A stretch of 64,000 nt of DNA, from positions 45,454,108-45,518,107 of the forward strand of contig NC_023749.2 in assembly GCF_000499845.2 (NCBI RefSeq), read 5' to 3'. Made by a program: the position numbers and the translations under genes. This stretch comes from Phaseolus vulgaris (Eukaryota > Streptophyta > Magnoliopsida > Fabales > Fabaceae). Shown in pieces: positions 23,801 through 34,807 of the stretch (position 1 is its first letter; each line of letters begins with the position of its first letter). Below the pieces are notes generated by a model. It did no database searches. It was not told where the DNA came from and worked only from the letters and a program-made list of their open reading frames with translations.

Positions 23801-26800
23801 TGGTTGAAGTCGTTGTAACTTTTTTATTTATTTATGATTGTTATGATGTTTAAATTTTCTGCTCTTCATCCTTCCCGTCAAATTACAAAAATTCTTATTT
23901 GATGGACATAGCTCGAATGTTAGATGAAACATCATCCACTATGTGAATGCTTTTGTAACATAAATGACATAAAGGATAAAAAAATGTAAAGTTTGAATAT
24001 TATAGTATAGGGATGATAAAAAAAATGATATATTTACAAGAACAAGAAAGATTTTAAGCCAGCAGCATTTAAGTGGTTCGTTTAACTATGCAAAACTCAG
24101 AATTTATGTGTTGGAATGAGATTTTAAAAGACATTTTTCAAAAAACTATGAAGGAACATAATACAAACAAAGCATTCACATAACACCCCCTTGTTCTTCC
24201 TGTTCTTTGTTTCTTTACCAGCAATCAATTTGTAGAACAAGTTATCTAGTATACAGTAATAGTATAAATATCGATGATAATTCGACAGCGTTAACAAAAC
24301 ACTAAGAAAACTAAACTGTATTAACAACTATGCTGGTCTTGGAGATTTTCACAAAAGGAGGAAATAGCTGCATAACATTGATGGTTTGTAATAGTTGTAA
24401 AAGATAGAATATTAGCCACGGAATTTGTACCTCCTCAACATTGGTGAAAGTTTCTTCTTCTGGAATGTCAGAGTAGCCATGAGCTAGCAAATGGCGAGAG
24501 CGTTCACGAGTCTGGTAAAGCCTATTCCTTACTTCACCCAGTAACACACGATATGGTTCATTTGGAGGAATGACTTTCCAAAATTCTGTCATGAATTAAG
24601 CAAACCAGATAAAAAAAGTGCACAAAAGTGAACCAAATTTAAAGTACAAAACCTATTCATTAAATTTAAAGGATTTTAGTAAACACCTATGTAGTGTTTT
24701 GCAACTGCATTTTTCTTGGAAGACCTGTTAAGCTCGTCTGCACGGACCTGTAGCTCATCGTTGCAGCGCCACATTGACAGCTACAGAAACAACATGGGAA
24801 ATCAGTGCCAGAGTGATAAACTAACATAAATGATCTTATCAAAGGATTCGTGGAACTATTAATTACTTCAAACATAAGATCCTCTATCTGGGAATAGTAC
24901 AAGGTAGCAGCCATCATTCTAGCCAATAAGCAAACATCTCTGGTCACTTCAGGAGTTACTCTTGGATTGCCTGCATCATATTATTGAACATAGTTAAGCA
25001 CACATGAGTTATTATGACCCTTACTTCAGACACGCTTAATAGAATCATGACTAGTTTTACAAACTAATAGAAGATAATTAGTAAATGCATATCTTACTGG
25101 ACATTGCTTAAGGAATTAGAAATTCAATTCTTTTTAGAGATCATGATAAGCACAAGCACTGAAACTTCTTTGGTCTTTAATTGGTCCCATGATATTGTGT
25201 GATCCATGCAGCAGATTTCATCTACTATGTTAAGGCTTTATTATTATTGTTTGTTGTTAATTAAAAATCATGGAGGAGTTGCATTAAAAATCACAATAGA
25301 GATGCATTAGTGATACTTGTCATAAAAAAATTCTATTTTTAAGTTCTTAATCAGGATCCGAATAGCCACTGTTGTTAACATTCTCCCTCATTCTACATTG
25401 AGAAATATTATTGGCCAAAGATAAGAACCATACCATCACGATCTCCACCCATCCAAGAAGAAAATTGAATGAGAGGAGCATTATAAGGGACACGTTCATT
25501 AATCCCTATGTTCTTCAAAGCTGTATCAACACGACGAAGAAACTCAGGTACACCCTTCCAAATTGTTTCATGGAAGTAACTCATCCCTGCCCTCATCTCA
25601 TCTTGTGGGGTTGGAGGGGTCCTTCTGATTTCATCAGTGCGGAATGCAGCTTGGATCTACATGAACACAAGTGAAAATAATTCGAAAATGCCATTGAGAT
25701 GCAACTCGTCTGATTAATTAAAGGAAGATAACTTTCCCTATTATTCTGTGCTTATGAATGGATCATATGGCATTCAAATTTTCAGTTGTGTGAACTTTCT
25801 AATTCTATATTTATAAGTGTAGGTGATACCAAGAGAAGTAGTATACAGATATTGGAATAGTTCAACTGCATTAAAGACAAAAGTGGTAATAGTTGCACAA
25901 AGATCTATGGTGGTTTTGTATAATATAAGTCCACATTTTTTCTTAACAGATTTAATATATGGCTTTCGTTTTAACAAAACTGAACACAAGAAAAACACAA
26001 GCAAAACGAAATAAAAATTGATAATAAACAAATTCCTTTGATGTTGATATTCACCTCCCTCTGTAGAGCCTCATCAAGTTCCTGCTTGTCATCTGGAGTG
26101 ATGTCTTTGGCATACAATTGAGTTAAACAATTTCTTATCCTGTAAGTCAGAGGAACACATGAAAATTTAGATTCTTCACTTTTTAGTAAATATGTTCATA
26201 TGGCAGCAAAAAGGATCCCAAAAAATTGATACAAACCTTCCGTGCTTCTGAAGCAAAGATCTACGGACTGATTGAGTAGGATGAGCAGTAAGAACCAGAT
26301 CAACAGTCTGGTTTTTCAGTTCATCAAAAACTTCCTGAGGAGACTTCTTCAAATCCACCACAAGTTTCTTAAGTGTTTCTTCAATGTCTGATTCAGTTGT
26401 GGCACTGTTCTCATCAGCAAAATCACCTTTCTTCAGCTTGTTCCTTCGGCGGTGTGCGATTTGGACCTCTTCAGCTAAGTTGGCCAAGTTAAGCATGTGG
26501 GAAAATGACTTGGCAACAACAATGGAATCTCCAGCATCCAAACTAGTTATCAGATTTCCAAGTTCGTCCAGTTTCTTTGAGTCATGATTTCCTTCATACT
26601 CAGCAGAAAGCTCATACACCTCTTGAACCTGTTGCAAGAACAAATTAAGCATCACCATAAAACAGTTTTCCAGAATATTGCAAAAGCACATATAAACTGA
26701 AATATAAGCTAAGGCCATTTAGATTTCTTATTGCTCATTTCTTTTTCTCTAACTGTGTGTATGTATCTACTGCTGAATCTTCAAAGACCAAGGGGTACGG

Positions 26801-27598
26801 ATTATCTCCAGTGAAAAGAAAAAAGGTTGACATGGTCAAGTCTCATAATCTCACAGTTTATTCATTTAACCATCAACTTCACAAAAGCAAAATATTATAT
26901 AGATAAAAATTATTGAAGGGGTAAGATCTCTTAGAGTGATTAAGCCATAAGATCCATCAAGAGACAGAAGGGTCACTTTTTTCTCCTTATAAAACTACAC
27001 ATGTAGTCAAAACATTTCCAATAAACAAAGGTTGAATTTGAAATTAACCCCTGATCTTGTGACTCCAGTTTTAGTTTTATGAATTAAAATACTTTAGACT
27101 TGGGTGTAGGATTCACAAAATTGAAACCAAAGAGTCAACTGCCAAATTGGAAGGAAGCAAATAGCATTTAAAGCAAAAACTAAAAGTCAACACTAGAATA
27201 ACCAAAACATAACCCCTCAAGATTCCATTACACATATTGTTCTGTTTCCTTAACACTTCCCAAACCATTAGACTCAACCCAGTACCCAAAATCCTTCACC
27301 ACATGTAAAGTTCTATGCTTTTCCACACCAAACCAACCACATGATGTTCCACAACAAAATTGAGACACATGGTACTAAAGGTGGGTCAGCATCCAAATCC
27401 AAGAGGCTTAGTGAAAACTGAAAATCTCACCGTTTCCTTCAGATCCTCCCCATGTAAATCTTGAAGAATATCAAGGAACCGATCCAAGAGCAAAGCATCA
27501 TACTCAACCAGTTTGTCATCCTCACTCACTTTGGCAGGAACCAAAAGCCGAAGGTGAGCATCAATGGATGCCATCTTTTCTAAGTTCCTGTTCGCCAT
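20840..27598 (-). CDS. PPC: phosphoenolpyruvate carboxylase, plant C3 type, 967 aa
   Basis: Ten exons (minus strand, in order): 27598-27431, 26628-26237, 26139-26055, 25656-25434, 24970-24867, 24780-24687, 24585-24431, 23704-22706, 22171-21785, 21136-20840. Every intron is GT-AG and 2904 nt close on TAA. It fixes bicarbonate onto phosphoenolpyruvate to give oxaloacetate in the cytosol; in legumes it feeds organic acids to nodules and nitrogen assimilation. Seen: phosphorylation site E-K-M-A-S-I-D near residue 11, V-L-T-A-H-P-T-Q-S with His172, [13 protein letters not shown] (His about 635), and terminal QNTG. Position 776 in P-W-I-F-A-W-T is Ala, the C3 state (Ser in C4 enzymes). Length is normal for the plant-type family and no break is seen. 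The isoform number cannot be assigned. Confidence 0.97.
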
Positions 27599-27618
27599 TG
27601 CAGCCTAACTACCCCAAC

Positions 27619-27849
27619 CTGCCAATATCAAAAGGGTCACACCGAAAGATCCGAAAAAACAAAACTTGAACATAGGAAAATCAAACCAACATCTCCAATG
27701 GAGACATTGCCAATGAAAACTTAGTGACAAAGTAGATAAGGCAAAGCAAGTGCCAACAAACACAGCATGGTCTATTGAAAACAAAACAAATGTAACTTTT
27801 TGATGACAACCATGATGGATCAAACAATCATTAGGATCTAATACAGTAC
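27619..27849 (-). other. probable intron in the PEPC 5' leader
   Basis: Minus strand has a CACTG/GTACTG donor at 27849 and a T-rich tract with TTGGCAG/GTTGGG acceptor at 27619, placing the ATG 21 nt after the junction. Leader introns are known from plant PEPC genes; transcript data would settle it. Confidence 0.6.
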
Positions 27850-27972
27850 CAGTGTTGAGGGCCAATTGGATAAGAGGAAGAAGAAGATGACGATGATGAC
27901 GTCAAACAGAGAAGAACCAATGAAAGAGAAGAAGTAAGAGAATCACAGATCCAAAGCGGTGCAGAGAGTGTC

Positions 27973-27980
27973 TTTATATA
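27973..27980 (-). promoter_or_regulatory. TATA box of the PEPC gene
   Basis: TATATAAA on the minus strand, followed about 30 bp on by a CT-rich leader. The likely start of transcription is near 27945. Confidence 0.65.
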
Positions 27981-28099
27981 GAGAAAGGAGATACATATCC
28001 AATAAATAAAAAAGAGAAGGTTGTGAAAACAATCTTTTTCTTCTCTCTCTATCACTAACTTTGGAAGACTAGAAGTAAAGTCCTACTACAAAACCTTCT

Positions 28100-30550
28100 C
28101 CAACTTGTTTAATTTCCGACAGTGACTTTATCAGTGTGCAGTTTTGTAGCAACTCATAATTCCATGAAATGGAAAAAAAGAAGAATATGCCTTCAAAGTT
28201 TCAAAGATTCTCTATTTCAGGGTAGTTCATTGGTAGTTTTTTTCACTATTCGGTTCTCACAGAACGTGTGACCATCGACAAGGTCCACGCAGCATTACAT
28301 TACATTGGCCTAAGGTTCTAAAATAAGTGCCCAATTCAATGCAAACATGTTTTTTTTAAGAAAACTGTTATATATATACATATTTTTAATATTCCTACAT
28401 CCTTTACACATCTAATCAAATAATAATATTTTTACTTTTATACATAATTATTCTTAAATTGTTTTATATTTAAATTAGTAGAAAAATGGAATATTTGTTA
28501 GTAAGCAATTTTTTAGTAGTAGAATATTTCACTTTAAAATTAGTGAAAGACCACTTATGGAGTGAGAGATTGTTTGTGTTTATTTAGAAAAAAGATTTTT
28601 AATAAAATAAGTAGATTTCAGTTTTTTTATATATTTGTCTACTTTATTTTCATAATAAGTAAATTTTTGTTTTTTTAATAAACAAATCATATTTACTTCT
28701 TAAAAAGCAGTTCTTTTTAAAAAATCTTATTTTAAAATATTTATTTTAAATTTAACCAAATTGACGTAGAAACTAATGGAAGAAAATAAGATAAGACAAA
28801 AGTTGTAGAAACTGATTGAACCTACACGAATTTACAAAACTGTTGAACTGATACATTCATTTTCAATAATATATATATATATATATATATAATAAAATTA
28901 TAATTATTGAAAGCTATAAAATAGGAAATAGGAATATTAACGGTTCCATAAATTACCTACTAATGCAATAATAACAGTAAATAATTTAAGACTAATAAAA
29001 TCTGAATTAATAACCAACAATTAATTCATGATTTATTTATTAAGTGCATGGTTTCCAAGTTGACATATATGACCAAATAGATCGTGAATTGGATACCTTA
29101 TAGTAAAGTAAGAGTTAAGAAAATCTAAAATTTAAGCAACAAGTAATGGTAAATTGTCTTTTGGAAGATAAGTTTGTCGGTCATGACTTGTCCTTTAGAT
29201 GATAAATGTGTCGGTCATGCAATATTATAATTTGATAGGTCTAATGAGACTAACAAAAACAACAATTTTATTACTGAAATGTTTTGAAAGCTTGAGAAAC
29301 AACTAAATCTTTAAATTCCAAAATTCATTTTATTAGTATATTATATCTTCGACCTCCCAATATCTAAACTTATTTAAAAAAAAAAAATCTCTATAAATAT
29401 AACGTGTATCAGGGGATATACTTCAAATTACGGTGTTGAAAATCATTACTCAGAACATTAAGAAAACATTATTTATTTTTAGAATAAAAAAAATAAAAAT
29501 TTACTATTTTATTGAAAAACATTTTTTTAAATATAAATACAAATAAATCAAATTAAATAAATAAAAATATTAACTAAGAAACAATTATATATATTTATAT
29601 TCATATATATATATATATAAAGTAAAGACAAAATTAGGTTTAAAAGAAATTATTGTAGTTAGGCTTTTGAAAGGTTGATTTTAGCTTTGTGAACCTAAAC
29701 TTTAGCTATTCTTTTATCTTTGGTGACGGTTTTAAATTGTCATAAATTGTTTAATGATGAAAATCAGTTTTTTCAAAAGCAAAATTGACTTTGAGAGAGT
29801 TTGCTTGCAAGTAGTATTATTTTAAATTATTCTTAGTATTTTCAAAAGAAAACAAAACTATTTTTTATAAGAAAAAGGCCTTAGTAAAAATATAGAAAAA
29901 AAAGTCAATTTAGGGTGGATTAAAGTGAGAATGGAAAGAGAAAAAAAAAAAAGGAAGGATGGAGAGAGAAGAAAGTAATGGAGGTGATAAAAAGAAAATA
30001 AATTTAATAATGGACATAAAGAAGATAGATGAAAAAACAGATATGGTTTATAATTATTCACATTATTTTTTTTATGAGAAAGGCAGGTAAAGTCTTTGTT
30101 TTTCTTCTAAAGTTAATACTTTCCTTTCCTGCAAATAAAGTGAAGATTCATTATGATAATATTCTTTTAGACACAAGAATCTTAACATGAAACAAATATG
30201 ATATTTTACATTAATTAAGAACATAATTAGAAAACTTCTCATGCTAATGCATATTAAGGCCATCCTCTACCCTTAAGATAATTTTCAAGAATGAATTAAC
30301 TCTAATAAACATAAAATCTCATACTCAAACCATTTTTAACAAAAAAATCTTTTATTTAAAATGTGTCTTTGATTTTTGTTTTTTAATATTGTTTTTAACT
30401 ATTTTTTTCCAAAAATTCCTGTGAGTAAAAAATATCGTTTAAATGTTTTAAAATTAATTTGATCATAATATTTTATAAATAGTGTAAGGGCTAAAAAATG
30501 TATATCAATATAATTAATATAAAATATATATTATATTACATTATAATAAG
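28100..30550. other. PEPC upstream region and AT-rich intergenic
   Basis: Apart from the TA run at 28868-28891 and many short A/T runs, no gene or bounded repeat is seen. Short frames (for example 29858-30061) are low-complexity translations. Confidence 0.5.
28868..28891. repeat. TA microsatellite
   Basis: Uninterrupted alternating T/A run. Confidence 0.95.
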
Positions 30551-32338
30551 CCATGTAACACCCTCATAAAAACTATCTATTTTACTATAAATTTAAGAGA
30601 AAATTTCTACAAAAGTATTTTGATAACGGTAAGTAGCACTTTTTCAAACAAAAATATTAAGTTTTAAATTCATTGTTTAATGTTCTTAACTTCACAAATT
30701 ATAATGGGAAATTTGATTTGAAATACAAAATGTAAAGAAAGTAAAATGTAAGACTAAGTACACACTTGACCGGTTATCAAGACAATTGTATGATAGATTG
30801 TCTACTTATACTGAAAATTGTTAATGACTTGAATGTAAATGATAAAATGTAAAATAAAAAGAGAATTCATAACTAGGCAGAGATTAAAGATTACAGTAAT
30901 TGAAGTTGGAACAGAATATGTATCATGCGATTAAAAGTAAAATACAATTATTGGATCATGTAGACAAACATTGTTTGCTAGATCATCTAATAGTTTTATA
31001 GGAAAGGAAATAGAAAGAATGAAGCATTTAATGAATTAACAAAAATATATTGCAAAAAGAACTAAGAGTCAAACATTATAGTTAACAATCATTAACTAGA
31101 CCGTTTTATTATTCTACTTAGAAACAACGAGAAATAAAAAAGCGAGAATGTTTAAGAGTAAATTGCAAAAAAACTTAAATGATTGGAAAAGTAAATTGCA
31201 ATAAAGTATAAAATGCAAATGTAGAACATAACATGGTTGAAATGTAAATTAAAACAAATTTAGAATGTATTGAAATGAAACAGAAATCTAAACTTTACAT
31301 GTAAATGACATAAATGTATAAAACATGAATTGAATAAGAATGCAGTAAAGAAGAAAAAAACACAATTCATAAATGAAAAATAGGGATCCAAAACCGTGGT
31401 TTAGTGTTCTTCAACTTCAAAAGAAAGGAGCCCAAATCTGAAATCCTTGATAATGAAGAAACATATCCCCAATTGGTTCTATGATATTAAAAACCAATTT
31501 CCAATCGAAACAGAATTCTCAAGAAGATTTCAATTAGAAAACACCAAAACAAAGATCATCGTCTATCATGGTTTTCGAATCACTGATACCCAATTCCAGA
31601 ACCAAAATCATTTCAAAAAATAAAATTGAGATAAAGCAAGATGTAAAATTGAGATAAAGCAAGATGTAATAGAAGAAGAAGAACTCAAATAGATTGAATT
31701 TAGAACGTTAGAAAATAGATAACTAAAACAAAAAACTAAATTAAAACTCTCGCTCTTATATCTTCTAATATGTTATATTTATAAAGTTTCTACTTTTGGA
31801 ATGAGTTTCTGATTTAATAGTCAAAGACCTTCAATTTTCAGTTACATTCTTAACTAAATTTTATAATTTTTATTTTCAAGTGTTGTTGACCATCTATCAT
31901 AAGTCAATATTTTTCGTTGACCTTCTACTGCAAGTTTCCAAACGGTTTTCACCAGTTCAGATTTTGGTCTCTAAGTTCCCTTCTTTAGTAGCTTCGTTCG
32001 TGTTTTTTAAGTCAATTTCAGCTTCAAGTCAGCTCTACAAAAGGTTAAAAAAATAACATTAGACAAATCAAACAAGTATAAGTTGCAAGAAGTCATTTTT
32101 AAGACATTTTTGTCAAAACTCTATATTTTTGTAGAAAATACAAATCTATCTAAACACAGAAAATAAAACACAAAAGAAACCCCAAGAAAATGTAATTAGT
32201 CTATAAAATTACTGAAAAATGGAGTTATCATATTTCAAAATACAACTTAAACTCACACAAATATATTTTTTTTTATAAAAAATAAGTCTATAGTAAAAAA
32301 AAATCTAGATGGTACTTTTGTACCTATACATATATCTC
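30551..32338. other. AT-rich sequence, possible old LTR debris
   Basis: TGTAACACCCT at 30554 equals the inner LTR terminus found at 7134, so a related LTR end may lie here. Beyond that no alignment is convincing. It includes the 23-bp tandem pair at 31621-31666. No coding frame. Confidence 0.35.
31621..31666 (+). repeat. 23-bp perfect tandem duplication
   Basis: The unit starting TAAAATTGAGATAAAGCAAG occurs at 31621-31643 and again at 31644-31666. Confidence 0.95.
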
Positions 32339-32341
32339 TTA

Positions 32342-32917
32342 GGGTGTGTTTGGATTGAAGAGGAGATTTGAGAGAGTGAATTTGAAGTGATTTGAGAGGA
32401 AAGTGAGGTTGTTTGGATTGAGGTATGTTAGAGTAGATTTGTGAAGAAAGTTTATTGAAGTTTGTGAATGATGTGATGATTGTGTTAAAGTTTGTGAGTA
32501 GTTTGATAGATATAATAAATTTAAAATAATTATAAATAATTTAATATAAAAACTTTAAAAATTAAAATTAAATTTAAAATAAATTTAAAAATAATAATAA
32601 AAATACATATTAATAATTAAATTTTAAATTACTTTTTATTTATTATTTTAATTATTAATTTTATTATAATATAAAAGTATATATTAAACATTATACTTAT
32701 ATTTATATTAAAATATATTTTTTTATATATAATTAATTTTTAAAAAAACCAACTTTCTTCACAAATCTCTTCAAATCAGCAAAGAAAATTTGAAGGAATC
32801 AAAATGCATTGTTTTTCGTGATTTCATCTTACTTTTGTCTCGTTTTTCCAACTTTCCTTTCATTGACACATTTCTTCGCTTTTCTTTGCTTTTTTCAACC
32901 TAGATACAAATGGGCCC
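32342..32917. mobile_element. Tourist-like (PIF/Harbinger type) MITE, 576 bp
   Basis: Flanked by TTA on both sides (32339-32341, 32918-32920), the target duplication typical of PIF/Harbinger. The ends read GGGTGTGTTTGGATT and, on the other strand, GGGCCCATTTGTAT: an imperfect inverted pair. A perfect 18-bp inverted repeat AGATTTGTGAAGAAAGTT lies further in (about 32434 and 32753). No frame; the AT-rich middle is typical of MITEs. Confidence 0.55.
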
Positions 32918-32959
32918 TTAATGTACATAGTAGAGCTATAACAAATCATCACAAAAATA

Positions 32960-33455
32960 ACACATGTAAGGGTAAACTATTGAAATAAATTTTAAACATA
33001 AAAAGATGTCTATAAAATGAAACATTTTGATAAATAATCCAAAAACAATTCATTTCCATCAAACACCAACATACAAAAACCATAAAGAACAAACATGGAT
33101 ATATACATAAGGATATTAACAAATACAATATCAACTTATGCATTCTAGAAGACTCGTATTAAGTATGTCCCACCAAAGACTAACATTTGATTTAATCCAA
33201 GGCTTCAGATTAACAACTGAACCCAAGAGTAATGAATCAGGATAAGTTTATTACAACCCAAGTCACACATCTACACATGTCAATGTGTGCAAGAATACTC
33301 CCTTAATTTCTTATCGCTTGATATCTTAGTCTATATAACTTAAACTATCAATGAAGCTAAGGAATCTATGTTATAACATAGGTGTTATTACTTAATACAC
33401 AAAACAAACAATGGTTTACATATCATCCCAAATTTTCTACCCCAAATTGTTAAGG
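32960..33455 (-). repeat. decayed LTR fragment related to 7368-7850
   Basis: Colinear similarity with the gypsy LTR: AGGGTAA(G/A)CTA, the AGTCCTACCA/GAGACTAACAT-type block, AACCCAAGTC, and CTGATATCTTAGTCT appear in the same order and spacing. Confidence 0.65.
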
Positions 33456-34130
33456 CAAAATTCCAACACCCCAAGGTTTTGATTAGTGCTTGAAAACAAC
33501 TAAGTATAAAATATGATCACACTTTGTTTGTAAAATGATAGTGCTAGCAAAATAACAGATCATGCAAGATGCGAGTATTTCCTTTAACAGACAATACAAT
33601 ACTATGTAGTATTTTCTCAAAATCTGACAAAGTCAGACATAAGAACAAAGGAAACACACACCAAACATCAGACAATACACATAGACTAAGCAAACCTTGT
33701 ACTTAAAATAAATATTCATGTGCTTACTCTATGTTTGTAGGGAATGTTTGTCTACCAAAGAGATTTGTTCAGAATCAGATATCAAAGATCTCTCAAGACA
33801 CGAGCTAAAGTTGTTTCCTTCATCAATCTTTTGACATAAAATTATTTTCAACTTTGACCCAATGATCATTGTCATTTCACAACCAAATTAAAATAGTTTC
33901 AGTGTAGACTGTTTAATATAGTGCTAGACCGTCTAACACGAAAAAGGTGATAGTATAAATAAAGTCAATTGACCCCAAGTCGTCTCCCAACAAATCCAAT
34001 TGTGAATTCAATCAAATAGTGTTTGAAACTTATCTACAGGCAATAAAAGTTAGAAATAACGATAAAGTAAAAGGGAGGTTGAGATTTTTTTTTCTTCATA
34101 AAATATAATAGATGATAGAAAATAGTAAGG
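33456..34130 (+). repeat. decayed LTR-like sequence related to 17790-18195
   Basis: Begins CAACACCCCAAGGTTTTGATT and includes AGACACGAGCTAAAGTTG near 33797, as in the earlier copy. Ends with two near-palindromes (about 33906 and 33926). Confidence 0.4.
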
Positions 34131-34134
34131 AACA

Positions 34135-34415
34135 TGTTAATATATTTAATTTTCTATTTTAAACTATTGGCCTTTGTTTGTTTGGCCCAACTTTCCTTTT
34201 CTGTTTCAGCTAGGTCTTAATCTTTTTCTTATATATACATCATGTATTTTACTCTCTAATATACAAGTGAATAAAAGTTTCTTTTATATTTATTTTTTCT
34301 CTACAATTAAGGTTTATCAAAACATCTCTTTCTTCATTACGATTACGTGCGATTACGTACGCTACATTAAAGCATCACATCAGACAAGGAATATTCATCT
34401 TCATTTACTGTAATA
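34135..34415 (+). repeat. 5' LTR of the Copia element
   Basis: 281 bp, starts TGTTAATAT and ends GTAATA immediately before TGGTATCAGAGCC. Contains a TATATATA word and a doubled CGATTACGTGCGATTACGTA motif near its 3' part. Confidence 0.93.
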
Positions 34416-34428
34416 TGGTATCAGAGCC
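34416..34428 (+). promoter_or_regulatory. first primer-binding site
   Basis: TGGTATCAGAGCC, exact tRNA-iMet primer site, adjoins the LTR. Confidence 0.9.
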
Positions 34429-34674
34429 ATGTCGAGCCTATCCTAGCTAGTGTTTGTGTTGGGCCTATCGTGCCACCCGCTATCGGGCCACAATCGGACC
34501 ACCCATAATATATAGTCTCACGCACGAGTTGGCAGTCTCGGCGTGAGGGGGTGTGTTGGAGATCCCACATCGACTAGAGATTAGAGCCTTTCATTGTATA
34601 TAAGTGGGTGCAAACCTCAACCTCATGAGCCGGTTTTATGGGGTTGAGTTAGGCTTAAAGTCCACTTCGTAATA

Positions 34675-34687
34675 TGGTATCAGAGCT
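34675..34687 (+). promoter_or_regulatory. second primer-binding site
   Basis: TGGTATCAGAGCT. The 18 bases GTAATATGGTATCAGAGC are identical here and at the first site. Confidence 0.85.
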
Positions 34688-34807
34688 CTTCGAATGAAGA
34701 GTTCTGCTGTGCTTCTCTTTGATTTTTATTTCCCTCTTTGCTGTTCTTGGTTATTTTTGTTCTCTTCTCTTTCAAAATCTTGATTGGTTTTAAAAATATT
34801 TTAGGCA

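Larger units (their letters stand above)
34416..34687 (+). mobile_element. TRIM-derived segment inside the Copia leader
   Basis: After the first primer site comes a short GGGCC-rich stretch, a GGCGTGAGGGGGTG purine tract (to 34553), then a 121-bp LTR-like block (34554-34674, TGTTGGAGATCCCACATCGAC...) that ends directly at a second TGGTATCAGAGC. This is the internal part plus 3' LTR of a terminal-repeat-in-miniature element that I recognise as common in legumes. Its own 5' LTR is missing and replaced by the Copia LTR. Confidence 0.75.

Noticed and set aside
27605..28055. Minus-strand frames upstream of the PEPC start
   Set aside because: They cover leader, leader intron and TATA region; no protein motif.
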